The notes beneath the pieces were generated by a model, which saw nothing but the letters and a program-made list of their open reading frames with translations, was not told where the DNA came from and ran no database searches. A program made the position numbers and the translations under genes. Below, piece after piece: positions 45,550 through 56,404 of a DNA stretch of 64,000 nucleotides (its first letter is position 1; each line of letters starts with the position of its first letter). The stretch lies in the NCBI RefSeq assembly GCF_014863585.1, contig NZ_CP062253.1, positions 4,773,001 to 4,837,000 of the forward strand, written 5' to 3'. The stretch comes from Pseudomonas gozinkensis. Its GTDB lineage: Bacteria; Pseudomonadota; Gammaproteobacteria; Pseudomonadales; Pseudomonadaceae.

Positions 45550-46526
45550 ACACTCTCCACTGTTTTCTTCTGCTTGAGCTCGACACCATTCTTGATCGCG
45601 ACGATTTCCGCCAACAGCGACAAGGCGATTTCCGCCGGGGAATGGCTGCCGATATGCAAACCGATCGGCCCGTGCAAACGGGCGATGGCCGCTTCTGACA
45701 AGCCTAGCTCAGCCAGATTCTCCCGACGTTTGCGGCTGTTGACCCGCGAGCCGAGTGCACCGACATAGAACGCTTTGGAATCGAGCGCCGTGAGCAGCGC
45801 CATGTCGTCCAGACGTGGATCGTGAGTCAGCGCGACAATCGCCGTGCGTTCATCGGTCTGAATATTCAGCACCGCCTCGTCCGGCATGCCAGGCACAAAG
45901 CGTCCATGCTGCTCTTCCCAGCCATAGACGAATTCGGTGCGTGGATCACAGATCAGCACTTCGAAATCCAGCAGACGCGCCATCTCGGCCACATACCGCG
46001 ACAACTGCCCGGCGCCGATCAACAGCAGGCGCCAGCGTGGGCCGTAAATCGCACGCAGGGTCTGGCCATCGAAGCTCAAAGTGTCAGTCTTGCCAGCCGG
46101 GCTCAGAATGACCTCACCACTGGCAATATTCAGTTCGCGACCGACAATTTCATGGTTTTCGCAGCGATCCAGCAACTCGGCGACCCACGCCGGATCGCCA
46201 ACCCGCTCCTCGGTCAACCGCAGCGTGCCGCCGCAAGGCAGGCCGAAGCGCGCGGCTTCTTCCTGCGTCACGCCGTAGGTGATCAACTGCACCGGCGGGC
46301 CGTCGGCGGTAATCCGCCCATCGTGCAGCCGGGCGATCAGATCGTCTTCGACGCAACCGCCGGACACCGAACCTATCACCACGCCATCGTCACGCAACGC
46401 CAACATCGCGCCGGGCGCCCGGGGCGCGGTACCCCAGGTCTGCACCACGGTGAATAACACCACCCGCTGCCCGGCACGACGCCATTCGAGCACACTGCGC
46501 AGGACATTCAGATCGGCGCTGTCCAT
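45546..46526 (-). CDS. XdhC-family Mo cofactor insertion factor
   Basis: A 326-residue XdhC/CoxI-family protein that binds, sulfurates and delivers molybdenum cofactor to hydroxylases. Segments GSVSGGCVEDDL and YVGALGSRVNSRKRRENL plus HSPAEIALSLLAEIVA are typical. The ATG at 46526 shares a base with the stop of the large subunit gene; an in-frame extension further upstream is not supported. It would mature the Mo subunit encoded just before it. Confidence 0.9.
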   Translation of the reverse strand: MDSADLNVLRSVLEWRRAGQRVVLFTVVQTWGTAPRAPGAMLALRDDGVVIGSVSGGCVEDDLIARLHDGRITADGPPVQLITYGVTQEEAARFGLPCGGTLRLTEERVGDPAWVAELLDRCENHEIVGRELNIASGEVILSPAGKTDTLSFDGQTLRAIYGPRWRLLLIGAGQLSRYVAEMARLLDFEVLICDPRTEFVYGWEEQHGRFVPGMPDEAVLNIQTDERTAIVALTHDPRLDDMALLTALDSKAFYVGALGSRVNSRKRRENLAELGLSEAAIARLHGPIGLHIGSHSPAEIALSLLAEIVAIKNGVELKQKKTVESV

Positions 46527-48847
46527 CACGCTTGCGCCTTCTGCCAGCCCTGCAACTGGTAACGCACCGGCAGGTTGCGAATGCGGTGGCCAGTGGCAGC
46601 GAAGATCGCATTGCACAGCGCCGGCGCAATCGGCGGCACACCCGGCTCACCGACACCGCCCAGCGGCACGTCGCCCGGCGGCGTCACCAGATGCACCGCG
46701 ACCTCCTTCGGCGCCAGCGACATGCGCGCCACTTCATACATATGGAAGTTGTCCTGCTGCACCTTGCCGTCCTTGAAGCTGATTTCGCCCCACACGGCGT
46801 TGCCCAGGCCCATCACACAGGCCCCTTCGAACTGCGAACGGATCCGCTCCGGGTTGATCTGCGGGCCGCAATCCACGGCGATATCGGCTTTGTGCACGAC
46901 CAGCGTGCCGTCGTCCTTGACCTCGACTTCGATCACCGCCGCCACATAGGTGACGAAGCTGTAATGCACGGCCAATCCGAGACCACGCCCCTTGGGTAGT
47001 TGACGGCCCCAGCCCGCCGCCTTGGCCGCTGTTTCCAGCACGGTGCGCATCCGCCCGGTGTCGATCGGATACCGCTCGGGGGATTCGCCGTAGTTCCATT
47101 CTTCACTGAGCGTGCGCGGGTCGATCTGCCGATCCGGGCCGAGCAACTTGATCTGGTACTTGAGCGGATCTTCCTTGGCCTTGTGTGCCAGTTCGTCGAC
47201 GAAGCTCTGGATCGCAAAACCATGGGGAATGTTCGACACCGAGCGATACCAGCCGACCCGCGTATGCACCGTGGCCTCAGGGTTTTCCAGGCGCACGTTG
47301 GGAATCGCGTAGGCCATGTTGGTAAAGCCCATGCCCAGCTCGAACGCGGCTTCGTGATTCATGCCCGGCGCGAACAACGCAGTGATGCTAGGCGCTACCG
47401 TGCGGTGCAACCAGGCGGACGGCAAGCCGTCCTTGCCGACGCCAGCCTTGAGGTATTCGGCGGACACGGTGTGGAAATACGAGTTGTGGATGTCGTCTTC
47501 CCGGGTCCACTGCACGCGCACAGCTTTACCAGGAAACTCCTTGGCGAGCACGGCAGCTTCAACGACGAAGTCCGGTTTGGACTTGCGGCCGAAACCACCA
47601 CCCAACAGCGTGACATTGAAGGTCACGTTATCGAACGGCAGCCCCAGGCGTTCGGCGATCCGCTCACGGGTGACCTGTGGCGCCTGGCTCGGTGCCCAGG
47701 CTTCGCACACACCCTCTTTATAGCGGGCGATGGCGACCATCGGCTCCATCGGCGCCTGGGCCAGATGCGGCAAGTAATAAGAGGCTTCGAGCGTGCTGGC
47801 GGCACTGCCGATGGCTTTGTCGATATCGCCGGTATTGCGCACCACTTTGCCCGGTTTCAGCGAAGCGGCTTCGATCTCCTTGCGATAGGCGACCGAGTCA
47901 TAAGTGGCGTTCGGGCCATCGTCCCACTCGATCTTCAGCGCTTCGCGCCCCTTCAATGCCGCCCAGGTGTTGCTGGCCACGACGGCCACGCCGCCCAACG
48001 GCTGAAATTCCGAAGGCAATGGCCGAGGTTCGATCTGGATGACTTTGATTACGCCGGGGACTTTCAACGCGGCGCTGTCATCCACCGACTTGATCTTGCC
48101 GCCGTACACCGCCGGACGCGCGATGACCGCGAACAGCATGCCGTCGAAATGCACGTCGGCGCCGTACACCGCGCGGCCATTGACGATGTCGGCACCGTCA
48201 ATGGCTTTGGTGCCTTCCTTGCCGATGTAGCGGAATTCCGACGGCTGCTTGAGCCGCAGGCTGTCACGGGCCGGCACCGTCAGCGCACTGGCCGCAGCGG
48301 CCAGCTCACCGTAACCCAGCTCGCGCCCGGACGGCGTGTGAATGATCTTATGCAGTTGCGCGCGGCATTCGCCGACCGGCACCTTCCACTGCGCGGCAGC
48401 TGCCTGCTCCAGCATGGTCCGGGCGGCAGCGCCGCAACGGCGCATCGGTTCGTACCAGTGACGCATGCTGCGCGAGCCGTCGGTGTCCTGGTTGCCGAAG
48501 CGCACTTCATCACCCGGCGCCTGCTGAACCTTGACGTGCCCCCAGTCGGCTTCCAGCTCATCGGCGACCACCATGGTCAGGCTGGTACGCACGCCCTGGC
48601 CCATTTCCGAACGGTTGCAGACCACGGTCACCGTGCCGTCGGCGGCAATGCTGACGTAGACCTTCGGATCGTCGATCCAGCCGTTGGGCATGCCGTCGGC
48701 GCCGAACTGCTTCGGTTTGTCTTCAGCCAACACATCCTGCCAGCCCCAGCTCGCCGCCAGCACCAGCGCACCGGTGGCGCCGACGCCCTTGAGGAAGCCC
48801 CGGCGACTCAGGTTGCTCAGGGCAAATTCATTCGGTAGACGGCTCAT
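46526..48847 (-). CDS. Mo hydroxylase large subunit, Tat-exported (IorB-like)
   Basis: A 773-residue molybdopterin-binding subunit of the xanthine oxidase family, nearest to isoquinoline 1-oxidoreductase beta/aldehyde oxidoreductase types. It starts [19 protein letters not shown], a Tat signal with the Arg pair at residues 15-16, so the enzyme is probably periplasmic. [12 protein letters not shown] and the C-terminal [10 protein letters not shown] (catalytic Glu) are conserved. It overlaps the small subunit gene by 4 bp. Substrate unknown: an aldehyde or N-heterocycle. Confidence 0.92.
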   Translation of the reverse strand: MSRLPNEFALSNLSRRGFLKGVGATGALVLAASWGWQDVLAEDKPKQFGADGMPNGWIDDPKVYVSIAADGTVTVVCNRSEMGQGVRTSLTMVVADELEADWGHVKVQQAPGDEVRFGNQDTDGSRSMRHWYEPMRRCGAAARTMLEQAAAAQWKVPVGECRAQLHKIIHTPSGRELGYGELAAAASALTVPARDSLRLKQPSEFRYIGKEGTKAIDGADIVNGRAVYGADVHFDGMLFAVIARPAVYGGKIKSVDDSAALKVPGVIKVIQIEPRPLPSEFQPLGGVAVVASNTWAALKGREALKIEWDDGPNATYDSVAYRKEIEAASLKPGKVVRNTGDIDKAIGSAASTLEASYYLPHLAQAPMEPMVAIARYKEGVCEAWAPSQAPQVTRERIAERLGLPFDNVTFNVTLLGGGFGRKSKPDFVVEAAVLAKEFPGKAVRVQWTREDDIHNSYFHTVSAEYLKAGVGKDGLPSAWLHRTVAPSITALFAPGMNHEAAFELGMGFTNMAYAIPNVRLENPEATVHTRVGWYRSVSNIPHGFAIQSFVDELAHKAKEDPLKYQIKLLGPDRQIDPRTLSEEWNYGESPERYPIDTGRMRTVLETAAKAAGWGRQLPKGRGLGLAVHYSFVTYVAAVIEVEVKDDGTLVVHKADIAVDCGPQINPERIRSQFEGACVMGLGNAVWGEISFKDGKVQQDNFHMYEVARMSLAPKEVAVHLVTPPGDVPLGGVGEPGVPPIAPALCNAIFAATGHRIRNLPVRYQLQGWQKAQA

Positions 48848-49314
48848 GCCTTGGCCTCCTTCAAGTGAGTGGATGCCTGGCGGATCGCGGTCTTGATCCG
48901 GTTGTAGGTGCCGCAACGGCAGATGTTGCCGACCATCGCCTCTTCGATCTGCTCGTCGCTCGGGTTCGGGTTGGTCTTGAGCAACGCGGTGGCGGACATG
49001 ATCTGCCCGCCCTGGCAGTAACCGCATTGGGCCACAGCGGTGTCAAGCCAGGCTTGCTGGACGATCTGGCCGACCGGGTCGGCATGCAGGTTGTCGATAG
49101 TGGTCACGTTCTGCCCGACTACCGAACCGATCGGGGTGATGCAACTGCGCGCCGGCGCGCCGTCGATATGAATGGTGCACGCGCCACACAGGCCCATGCC
49201 GCAGCCGAACTTGGTGCCGTTGTAACCGGCGACGTCACGGATTGCCCACAACAGCGGCATGTCCTCGGTGACATCGAGTGGATGATCTTGACCATTGAGT
49301 TTCAGGGTAATCAT
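48844..49314 (-). CDS. Mo hydroxylase 2Fe-2S small subunit (IorA-like)
   Basis: A 156-residue iron-sulfur subunit with two 2Fe-2S motifs: CGMGLCGACTIHIDG plus a later Cys (plant-type) and CGYCQGGQIM with CRCGTY (helical). No signal peptide, so it would be exported with the Tat-bearing large subunit. The chosen ATG at 49314 gives MITLKLNG, the normal family start, although the ribosome site is weak; an ATG 14 codons earlier is possible. First gene of the operon. No cytochrome gene is next to it. Confidence 0.9.
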   Translation of the reverse strand: MITLKLNGQDHPLDVTEDMPLLWAIRDVAGYNGTKFGCGMGLCGACTIHIDGAPARSCITPIGSVVGQNVTTIDNLHADPVGQIVQQAWLDTAVAQCGYCQGGQIMSATALLKTNPNPSDEQIEEAMVGNICRCGTYNRIKTAIRQASTHLKEAKA

Positions 49315-49499
49315 GGGCACGCCCGCATATTCTTGGAGGTTATGGGGTCGAGCCATCTGCCACCGCAGGGACGGTAGTGGTTCGCGCAGATCGGCTCAGG
49401 CTAATCAGGCTCTCTTGTGCCGACGGGAACGTCTGCACCGGGCCTTTGGTGGAGCAAATGACTGGTATCGTTAGCTGGCTACGTTAACCCGCGATTAAC

Positions 49500-49536
49500 A
49501 AAAAAGCCCTGCACTTTTTTAATAGTGCAGGGCTTT
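49500..49536 (-). terminator. murB terminator
   Basis: AAAGCCCTGCAC and GTGCAGGGCTTT form a 12-bp stem with a 10-base AT loop. On the minus strand it ends in six T residues, 25 bp after the murB stop. Confidence 0.85.
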
Positions 49537-49560
49537 GGATTCAGCCTTGAAAGCGTAGCC

Positions 49561-50580
49561 TCAATAGCGATTGGGCTCCATTTCCAGCTCGACATTGAAA
49601 CGTTCTGAAATGTCTTTCTGGATGCGCTGGGCCAGATCAAGCAATTGCAGCCCGGTCGCCGCGCCGTAGTTGACCAGCACCAGCGCCTGCAATTTATGCA
49701 CGCCGGCATCGGCCTCACGGAAACCTTTCCAGCCCGCTCGCTCGATCAACCAGCCCGCCGCCAGCTTCATCTGCCCGTCCGGTTGCGCGTAGGCCACCAG
49801 ATCCGGGTGCTGCGCCTTGATCTGTGCGACCACCGCCGCTGACACCAAGGGGTTTTTGAAGAAGCTGCCGGCATTGCCGAGCACCGCCGGGTCCGGCAGT
49901 TTTTCGCTGCGGATGCTGCAAATGGCTCGACTGACATCCGTCGGCGTCGGCTGCTCGATGCCCTGCTCGGTCAGGCGCTGACGCACCGGGCCGTATTCCA
50001 GATGCAGATGCGCGACTCGATCCAATGCGAAACGCACCCGCAGGATCAGCCAACGACCCGGCTGCTGCTTGAACACGCTGTCGCGGTAGGCGAAGTTGCA
50101 TTCTTCCAGACTGAAGTCGCTCAGCTCGCCGGTCTGGCGATCCAGCGCCGTCAGGCCGGCGAACACATCCTTGATCTCGACACCGTAGGCACCGATGTTC
50201 TGCATCGGCGCAGCGCCGACAGTGCCGGGGATCAGACTGAGGTTTTCCAGCCCGGAAAAACCCAGCGCCAGCGTGTGCTGCACGAACGGGTGCCACGGCT
50301 CGCCGGCTTCGGCTTCGATCACCACGCGGTTGCCGTCGTCGCTGATGACGCGAATGCCACGGCTGGCCATGCGCAGCACCAGCGCCGGGATGTCCGCCGT
50401 CAGCAACAGATTGCTGCCGCCACCGATCACCAGCAACGGCACGTCATGGGCACTCGCATACGCCAGGGCTTCGCGCACATCGGCGTCGCTGTGGGCTTCG
50501 GCAAACAGCTGCGCGCGAACGTCGACGCCGAAGGTATTGAAGGGTTTCAGGGAAACCTGCGGCTGTACCTGCAAGCTCAT
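49561..50580 (-). CDS. murB: UDP-N-acetylenolpyruvoylglucosamine reductase
   Basis: A 339-residue FAD enzyme of peptidoglycan precursor synthesis. The N-terminal NTFGVDV, the FAD-binding GGGSNLLLT and the later GAYGVEIKDVF and GSFFKNPLVS (with catalytic Ser) segments are all present. It is type I, as in E. coli. It overlaps the phosphatase gene by 4 bp and ends the kdsB-murB run. Confidence 0.96.
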   Translation of the reverse strand: MSLQVQPQVSLKPFNTFGVDVRAQLFAEAHSDADVREALAYASAHDVPLLVIGGGSNLLLTADIPALVLRMASRGIRVISDDGNRVVIEAEAGEPWHPFVQHTLALGFSGLENLSLIPGTVGAAPMQNIGAYGVEIKDVFAGLTALDRQTGELSDFSLEECNFAYRDSVFKQQPGRWLILRVRFALDRVAHLHLEYGPVRQRLTEQGIEQPTPTDVSRAICSIRSEKLPDPAVLGNAGSFFKNPLVSAAVVAQIKAQHPDLVAYAQPDGQMKLAAGWLIERAGWKGFREADAGVHKLQALVLVNYGAATGLQLLDLAQRIQKDISERFNVELEMEPNRY

Positions 50581-51041
50581 AACCGGCCCTTCACTTCGAT
50601 CAACAGCTGATCGCAGGCACGCTCGATCAGATCCAGCACCTGCTCGAAACCCTGGTCACCGTCGTAATACGGATCCGGCACTTCATCGACTTCACCTTCG
50701 TAACGACGCAGGAACAGGTCCAGCTCGGCCTTGCCGGTGGACGGTTGCAAGGCCTTGAGATTGCGCAGGTTGCTGTTGTCCATGGCGAGGATCAGATCGT
50801 AACTGGCGAAATCGGCGCGGCTGACCTGCTGGGCGCGTTGCGCCGACAGGTCGTAACCGCGCAGCTTGGCCGCAGCCTGGCTGCGCTTGTCTGGCGGATT
50901 GCCGACGTGCCAGTCGCCAGTACCGGCGGAGGCCACTTCGACCTGATCCGCCAGCCCCGCTTCGCGCAATTTATGGCGCAACACACCTTCGGCGGTGGGC
51001 GAACGGCAGATGTTGCCCAGGCACACGAACAGAACGCGCAT
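50577..51041 (-). CDS. Low-molecular-weight protein tyrosine phosphatase
   Basis: A 154-residue phosphatase with the N-terminal P-loop VCLGNICRSPTAEG (nucleophile Cys in CLGNICRS) and the C-terminal general acid in the DPYYDGDQGFEQVL segment. It lies between kdsB and murB as in P. aeruginosa PA2978. The targets may be tyrosine-phosphorylated proteins of the envelope; not certain. Confidence 0.94.
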   Translation of the reverse strand: MRVLFVCLGNICRSPTAEGVLRHKLREAGLADQVEVASAGTGDWHVGNPPDKRSQAAAKLRGYDLSAQRAQQVSRADFASYDLILAMDNSNLRNLKALQPSTGKAELDLFLRRYEGEVDEVPDPYYDGDQGFEQVLDLIERACDQLLIEVKGRL

Positions 51042-51805
51042 CAGGCCTCCAGCAGGCGACGGACGCGCTCGAGGTCTTCGGCGGTGTCGACTCCGGTCGG
51101 TGGCGCGATCAACGCGTCAGCCACGTGAATCCGCACGCCGTGCCACAGGGCACGCAATTGCTCGAGGGATTCGGTACTTTCCAGCCAGCACGGGCCCCAG
51201 CTCACGAAGTCCTGGAGGAAGCCTGCGCGGTAGGCATAAATGCCGATGTGGCGACGATACGGCACGCCTTCCGGCAGCACATCGCGGCTCTTGGCGAACG
51301 CATCGCGGGCCCATGGCAGGGTCGCGCGACTGAAGGTCAGCGCCAGACCGTCGAGGTCGCTGACGACCTTGACCACGTTCGGGTTGAACAGGGTCTCAAC
51401 GTCTTCGATCGGCTCGGCCAGGGTAGCCATGCGCGCTTCGGTGTGCGCCGCAAGATTCGCCGCGACCTGATCGATTACGCTCGGCGGGATCAGCGGTTCG
51501 TCACCCTGGACGTTGACCACGATGGCATCCGGCTCCAGACCCAGCTTCGCGGCCACTTCAGCCAGACGATCGGTGCCGGAGTTGTGATCTTCACGGGTCA
51601 GCACCACTTCGGCGCCGAAGGCCTTGCAGGCTTCGACGATGCGCGCATCGTCGGTCGCCACGACCACACGGCTGGCACTGCTTTTGCTGGCCTGCTCCCA
51701 AACGTGCTGGATCATCGGCTTGCCGGCGATGTCCAGCAGCGGCTTGCCCGGCAGACGGGTCGAGGCGTAACGCGACGGGATGACAACGGTGAAGGCGGTG
51801 GTCAT
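51041..51805 (-). CDS. kdsB: 3-Deoxy-manno-octulosonate cytidylyltransferase
   Basis: A 254-residue enzyme that makes CMP-Kdo for LPS core synthesis. The N-terminal [21 protein letters not shown], the [12 protein letters not shown] and the [13 protein letters not shown] segments are typical. It overlaps both neighbours by 1-4 bp. Confidence 0.97.
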   Translation of the reverse strand: MTTAFTVVIPSRYASTRLPGKPLLDIAGKPMIQHVWEQASKSSASRVVVATDDARIVEACKAFGAEVVLTREDHNSGTDRLAEVAAKLGLEPDAIVVNVQGDEPLIPPSVIDQVAANLAAHTEARMATLAEPIEDVETLFNPNVVKVVSDLDGLALTFSRATLPWARDAFAKSRDVLPEGVPYRRHIGIYAYRAGFLQDFVSWGPCWLESTESLEQLRALWHGVRIHVADALIAPPTGVDTAEDLERVRRLLEA

Positions 51806-51987
51806 TTATCCAGACGCTCGTCGGTGGTCAGGGTGCGGGCTTCGCTTTCCAGCATGACCGGGATACCGTCGCGGATCGGGTACGCCAGGCCGGCGCCCTT
51901 GCTGATCAGTTCGGTCTTGTCGGCGCTGAGCTTGAGCGGGCCTTTGCAGATCGGGCAAGCGAGGATGTCGAGCAGTTTGGTGTCCAT
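51802..51987 (-). CDS. ycaR: Trm112-family protein YcaR
   Basis: A 61-residue Trm112/YcaR-family small zinc-ribbon-like protein. Only the first Cys pair (CPICKGPL) is kept. The ATG at 51987 has AGGGA at good distance and is chosen over one two codons earlier. It is coupled to kdsB and follows lpxK, the conserved order. In other organisms Trm112 proteins activate methyltransferases. Confidence 0.93.
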   Translation of the reverse strand: MDTKLLDILACPICKGPLKLSADKTELISKGAGLAYPIRDGIPVMLESEARTLTTDERLDK

Positions 51988-52011
51988 GAACATTCCCTGG
52001 ATAAAAACGGT

Positions 52012-53022
52012 TTAAGGCAAAAGACGATCCGGCAACAGGCGCATCAGTTGCGTGTCGAACCAGGCCACGAAGGCCGGCGACGGCACGGCATCGACCGCCA
52101 GGTACCACCAGTCGGCGGCGGCGAAGGCACGGCACTTCACCGCGTCCTTTTCAGTCATCACCACTGGCAATGACGGCGTGAAACTCAAGGCCTGCACGCT
52201 GTATTCGGCGTGATCGGCGAAGGCGTGGGGCACAGGCCGCCAGTCTAGCGCTTCGAGGGTATTGAAGAAACGTTGCGGGTTGCCGATCCCGGCCACCGCG
52301 TGCACGCCCTGACCGGGCGAAAAATGATCGAGCGACTGACGCAGGCCGCTGCGCAGATTGACCAGCGCCGAGGGCTGGAGATGGAAGGCGAATCCACCCT
52401 CGCGATCCTCGAGGGCACCGTTGAACAGCACACCGTCAACGCTTTGCAGGCGTTCGGCCGGTTCGCGCAGGGGCCCGGCAGGCAGGCAGCGCTGATTACC
52501 AAGACCACGGGCAGCGTCGATCAGCACCAGTTCCAGATCCCGCGCGAGGCGGTAATGCTGCATGCCGTCATCGGACAGGATCACGTCCAGCGGCTCACTG
52601 TCCAGCAGGGCTCTGACAGCGGCGCTGCGATCGGGGTCGATCATCAGCGGAACGCCAGTGCGCTGCACGATCAGCAAAGGTTCGTCGCCGGCGATGTCGG
52701 CAGTCTGATCAGCTTCGACCCGCCACGGCAGTTGCGCAGGCTTGGCGCCATAGCCCCGGCTGACCACGCCGACCCGCAGACCGTGGCGTCGGCAGTGCTC
52801 GATCAGCCAGAGGATCATTGGCGTCTTGCCGGTGCCGCCGACGGTGATATTGCCGACCACGATCACCGGCACCGGCGATTGATAGATCTCACCCTCGCCG
52901 TCGAGAAAACGCTGACGCTTGCCGGCCACGACGCGGCGGTACAGCCACTCCAGCGGCCGCAACAGCGTCAGGGCCGGGTGCCCCTGATACCACGCGGCGA
53001 GCAGACGATCGGACATGGCCAT
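52012..53022 (-). CDS. lpxK: Tetraacyldisaccharide 4'-kinase
   Basis: A 336-residue membrane-associated kinase for lipid A synthesis. The P-loop is [14 protein letters not shown], and the [16 protein letters not shown] and [13 protein letters not shown] segments are typical. An ATG two codons in is also possible. Its start overlaps the exbD stop. Confidence 0.96.
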   Translation of the reverse strand: MAMSDRLLAAWYQGHPALTLLRPLEWLYRRVVAGKRQRFLDGEGEIYQSPVPVIVVGNITVGGTGKTPMILWLIEHCRRHGLRVGVVSRGYGAKPAQLPWRVEADQTADIAGDEPLLIVQRTGVPLMIDPDRSAAVRALLDSEPLDVILSDDGMQHYRLARDLELVLIDAARGLGNQRCLPAGPLREPAERLQSVDGVLFNGALEDREGGFAFHLQPSALVNLRSGLRQSLDHFSPGQGVHAVAGIGNPQRFFNTLEALDWRPVPHAFADHAEYSVQALSFTPSLPVVMTEKDAVKCRAFAAADWWYLAVDAVPSPAFVAWFDTQLMRLLPDRLLP

Positions 53023-53450
53023 CAGGATTTGGGCGCCGCCTCGACCGTGGTCATGCGCAGATGGCTGAAACCGAGCTTGCCGGCCGCATCCATGGCGGTG
53101 ATCACGGATTGGTGCTGAGTCTTGCCGTCAGCACTGATCGACAACGGCATGTTGGTGTCGCCGTTGGATTCTTTCTGCATGGCTTCCATCAGGGTCGCCA
53201 GGTCGTTTTTCGGCAAAATCCTGTTGTTCACCGAGAACACGCCTTCGGCACTGATGGCGACATCCAGTTGCTTGACCTGCTGATCCTCGGCCGGCGAGCC
53301 GCTGACCGCTTCCGGCAGATCGACGCGCAGCTGGGTTTCGCGGGTGAAGGTGGTGGTCACGACGAAAAACAGCAACAGGATGAACACCACGTCGATCAGC
53401 GACGCGAGGTTGATGTCGATGGTTTCCCGGGGCTTGCGACGGAATTTCAC
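53022..53450 (-). CDS. exbD: ExbD/TolR-family proton channel protein
   Basis: A 142-residue inner-membrane protein with a single N-terminal segment holding the key Asp ([18 protein letters not shown]) and a periplasmic domain. With ExbB it would form a proton channel that energises outer membrane or envelope processes. The location next to lpxK and comEC matches P. aeruginosa PA2982. GTG start, overlapping exbB. Confidence 0.94.
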   Translation of the reverse strand: MKFRRKPRETIDINLASLIDVVFILLLFFVVTTTFTRETQLRVDLPEAVSGSPAEDQQVKQLDVAISAEGVFSVNNRILPKNDLATLMEAMQKESNGDTNMPLSISADGKTQHQSVITAMDAAGKLGFSHLRMTTVEAAPKS

Positions 53451-54082
53451 GCTTTGCCCCCGGCCAGATCGACGTCACGGTCGCCCTGCACCACTTCCAC
53501 CAGTTTGATCGCTTCCTGCTCCATGCCCACCACCAGCTCATCGATGCGGCGTTGCAGGAAACGGTGGAAGAACACCGCCGGAATACCGACCATCAGGCCC
53601 GCAGCGGTGGTGATCAGCGCCTTGGAAATACCGCCGGCCAGCACCGAAGCGTTGGTGGTCATGCCGGAACCGGTGAAGGCGCTGAAGATGTCGATCATGC
53701 CCAGCACCGTACCCAAAAGACCGAGCAGCGGCGACATGGCAGCGATGGTGCCCAGCGCGTTGACGTAGCGTTCAAGCTCGTGGATCACCCGGGCGGCGGC
53801 CTCTTCGATGCATTCCTTCATGATCTCGCGACCATGCTTGGAGTTGGCCAGGCCCGCGGCGAGGATTTCACCCAGCGGCGAGTTGGCGCGCAATTCCTTG
53901 AGTTTTTCCTTGTTGAGCTGCTTGTCCTTGATCCAGACCCAGACCTGACCCAGCAGATGCTCAGGGGTGACGCGACTGGCGCGCAGGGTCCACAGGCGCT
54001 CGGCGACGATCGCCATGGCGGCGATGGAACTCAGAATGATCGGCAACATCATCCAGCCGCCGGATTTGACCAATTCCCACAC
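53447..54082 (-). CDS. exbB: ExbB/TolQ-family proton channel protein
   Basis: A 211-residue protein with three membrane segments (around residues 7-25, 115-135 and 155-178). The segment SPLLGLLGTVLGMI is the conserved TolQ/ExbB helix. GTG at 54082 is chosen because GAGGGG lies nine bases upstream and the length equals that of PA2983; a GTG ten codons earlier has no ribosome site. Confidence 0.92.
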   Translation of the reverse strand: MWELVKSGGWMMLPIILSSIAAMAIVAERLWTLRASRVTPEHLLGQVWVWIKDKQLNKEKLKELRANSPLGEILAAGLANSKHGREIMKECIEEAAARVIHELERYVNALGTIAAMSPLLGLLGTVLGMIDIFSAFTGSGMTTNASVLAGGISKALITTAAGLMVGIPAVFFHRFLQRRIDELVVGMEQEAIKLVEVVQGDRDVDLAGGKA

Positions 54083-54160
54083 AGTGACAGCCCCCTCGAA
54101 AAAGTGCGCCACTTTACCATACCGGTTCGCGATAAAGACCCGTCGCTCCGACGACCGTGC

Positions 54161-56404
54161 TCAACGGTACCCCGCCCCCGGCAACGGCGGTTCCCGCCAG
54201 AACCGGCGTTGTTGACGCATCGACCGGGCCGGCTGAAACCGCCCCAGTTGCAGATGAATGGCACCCTGCTCGGCGCTGTCATGGATGTGCATTCCCTGCT
54301 TGCGATAACGGGCGATGACCGTCGGGTGCGGGTGACCGAATGAATTGCCCTGCCCTCGGGAAATCAGCACGGCCTGTGGCTGCAAAGCCTTGAGCAAGGC
54401 CATCGATGAGGAACTGCGGCTGCCATGGTGCGGCGCTTGCAGCCACTGGGTTTGAACTGCCAGCGCGCTGTTGAGCAGATCCCGTTCGGCGGCGCTGTCG
54501 ATATCGCCGGTCAGCAGCAACCGTTCACCGTTGGCTTCGATTTGCAGGACGCAGGAGCGCTGGTTGCTGTCATGGGCGTCGGCCCACTGCCATAGACGAA
54601 AGCCCACGCCGTCCCACTGCCATTGCTGGCCGCTTTCACAGGCTTCGGCGTTCAGCGCTTCGGGCAGCCCAGGCGGATCGCCGCTGATGACCCGGCGGAC
54701 CGGCAATCCCTTCGCCACGGCGAGTGCGCCACCCGCGTGATCGGCATCGGCATGGCTGAGCAGCATCAGATCGAGCCGTTCGATGCCCAGTTTATGCAAG
54801 GCTGGCAGCACCACTCGCTCGCCGAGGTCGAAGTCGCCGAAACGCGGGCCGCTGTCGTACAGCAAGGTGTGATGTCGGGTGCGGATCAGAATCGCCAGGC
54901 CCTGGCCGACATCCAGTTGCCAGACATCGGCCACGCCTTCGGCCAGGCGTTCCCGGGGCGGAAATGCCAGCACCAGCAGCAATGGCCAGCCCAATGGACG
55001 CAAGGGAACGCCTCGGGGCAGCAATAACAACAAGGCACCAAGACCTCCCAGCGCCCAGCCCCACCACTCCATCGTCGTCGGCACCCACGCTGGCCAACGC
55101 CCGGCAATCAAGGCCAGTGCCCTGAACAATCCCTCAATCAGTCCACCGGCCAACCACAGCAGCCCTTCACCGACATAAGGGATTGGCAGCAATAAAGTGC
55201 CCAACAACGCCGGCGGCAACACCGCAAAACTGATCCACGGCACCGCGAGCAGATTGGCCAGCGGCCCACTGAGACTGATCGGCAGGCTCAGCGTTACCAA
55301 CACCGGGCACAATCCGATCGCGATCAGCCACTGCGCACGCGTCCAGGTCTGCCACCAACGCCACGGCCCCAGACGGCCGCCGAAGGTGAAGATCAACACA
55401 GCCACCGCGGCGAATGACAGCCACAACCCCGGACGCAGACTGGCCAGCGGATCCATCAACAGCACACCATTGAAGGCCAGCAGCAACGGCCACCACGCAC
55501 CGAGATGGCGGAAACGCAATCGCCACAACAACACCAGCGCAACCATCACGCAGGCCCGCCGCACCGGCACGTCGAATCCGGCCAGCAGGCCGTAACCCAG
55601 CGCCGCCGCGATCGCCAGACCACATGCCCATGGCAGCCAGGGCCAACGCAGGGGCCAAAATCCGAATCGGGCCAACCCCGCGACCAGCGCGTACATCAGC
55701 GCCGCCAACAGCCCGATGTGCTGCCCCGAAATCACCAGCAGGTGCACGGTGCCGGTGTCCTGCAAGGTCTGCCAGTCCTCGCGACTGAGCCCCGAACCAT
55801 CGCCGAGCACCAACGCAGCCAGAGCGCCGTTACGCCCCTGGGCATCCACCGCAAGCAGGCGCTGGCGAATACTGTCGCGCCAGGCCCACTGCGCCGGCGC
55901 CAGACGCTGGCCATCCTTCACCGTCCCGGTGGCACCGATGCGCTGCGCCAGCAGCCAGGCCTCGTAATCGAACGCATCCGGATTGAGCAGGCCACCAGGG
56001 CGCTTGAGCTTGACCGCCAGTCGCCAGCGTTCGCCGCTTTTGACCTCAGGCCCGGCATACCAGGCCAGACGCATCAGCGATGGCAGTTTCTCGTGACGCG
56101 AGCTGGCATCGGCCAGTTCGAAGCGCACGACGCCCTCGGCATTCTGCGCCAAGCCCACGACCCGCCCTTCCACCCAGCGCGTTTCGCCATCCAGCCGAGA
56201 AGGCAGTCGATCATTCAACGCCAGCTGCGCGCTGAATCCCGCCCATGCGAGTCCAAACAGCAAAAACGCCAGTGGATAGCTGCGAAACGGCAGCATCATC
56301 AGCGCCACCCACGGCAACACCAGCATTAACCCGACCGGCGGCAAGGCCGGCAAAAAAACCGGCGCCAGCAGACCGACTGCCAGCGCCATCATCCCTGTGC
56401 GCAT
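54161..56404 (-). CDS. comEC: ComEC/Rec2 DNA uptake protein
   Basis: A 747-residue membrane protein for natural DNA uptake. It has an N-terminal DUF4131-type region, a multi-helix competence domain (with HLLVISGQHIGLLAAL near residue 230) and a C-terminal metallo-beta-lactamase domain with the motif SHADADHAGG. The ATG at 56404 has AAGGA upstream. It is divergent from the DUF2062 gene. It lies next to exbB and lpxK, as in other pseudomonads. Confidence 0.94.
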   Translation of the reverse strand: MRTGMMALAVGLLAPVFLPALPPVGLMLVLPWVALMMLPFRSYPLAFLLFGLAWAGFSAQLALNDRLPSRLDGETRWVEGRVVGLAQNAEGVVRFELADASSRHEKLPSLMRLAWYAGPEVKSGERWRLAVKLKRPGGLLNPDAFDYEAWLLAQRIGATGTVKDGQRLAPAQWAWRDSIRQRLLAVDAQGRNGALAALVLGDGSGLSREDWQTLQDTGTVHLLVISGQHIGLLAALMYALVAGLARFGFWPLRWPWLPWACGLAIAAALGYGLLAGFDVPVRRACVMVALVLLWRLRFRHLGAWWPLLLAFNGVLLMDPLASLRPGLWLSFAAVAVLIFTFGGRLGPWRWWQTWTRAQWLIAIGLCPVLVTLSLPISLSGPLANLLAVPWISFAVLPPALLGTLLLPIPYVGEGLLWLAGGLIEGLFRALALIAGRWPAWVPTTMEWWGWALGGLGALLLLLPRGVPLRPLGWPLLLVLAFPPRERLAEGVADVWQLDVGQGLAILIRTRHHTLLYDSGPRFGDFDLGERVVLPALHKLGIERLDLMLLSHADADHAGGALAVAKGLPVRRVISGDPPGLPEALNAEACESGQQWQWDGVGFRLWQWADAHDSNQRSCVLQIEANGERLLLTGDIDSAAERDLLNSALAVQTQWLQAPHHGSRSSSSMALLKALQPQAVLISRGQGNSFGHPHPTVIARYRKQGMHIHDSAEQGAIHLQLGRFQPARSMRQQRRFWREPPLPGAGYR

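Noticed and set aside
47000..48838. A 612-codon frame opposite the Mo hydroxylase large subunit
   Set aside because: It is a GC-rich antisense shadow: the composition is dominated by His/Arg/Gln, and the true gene has catalytic motifs and coupling to its neighbours.
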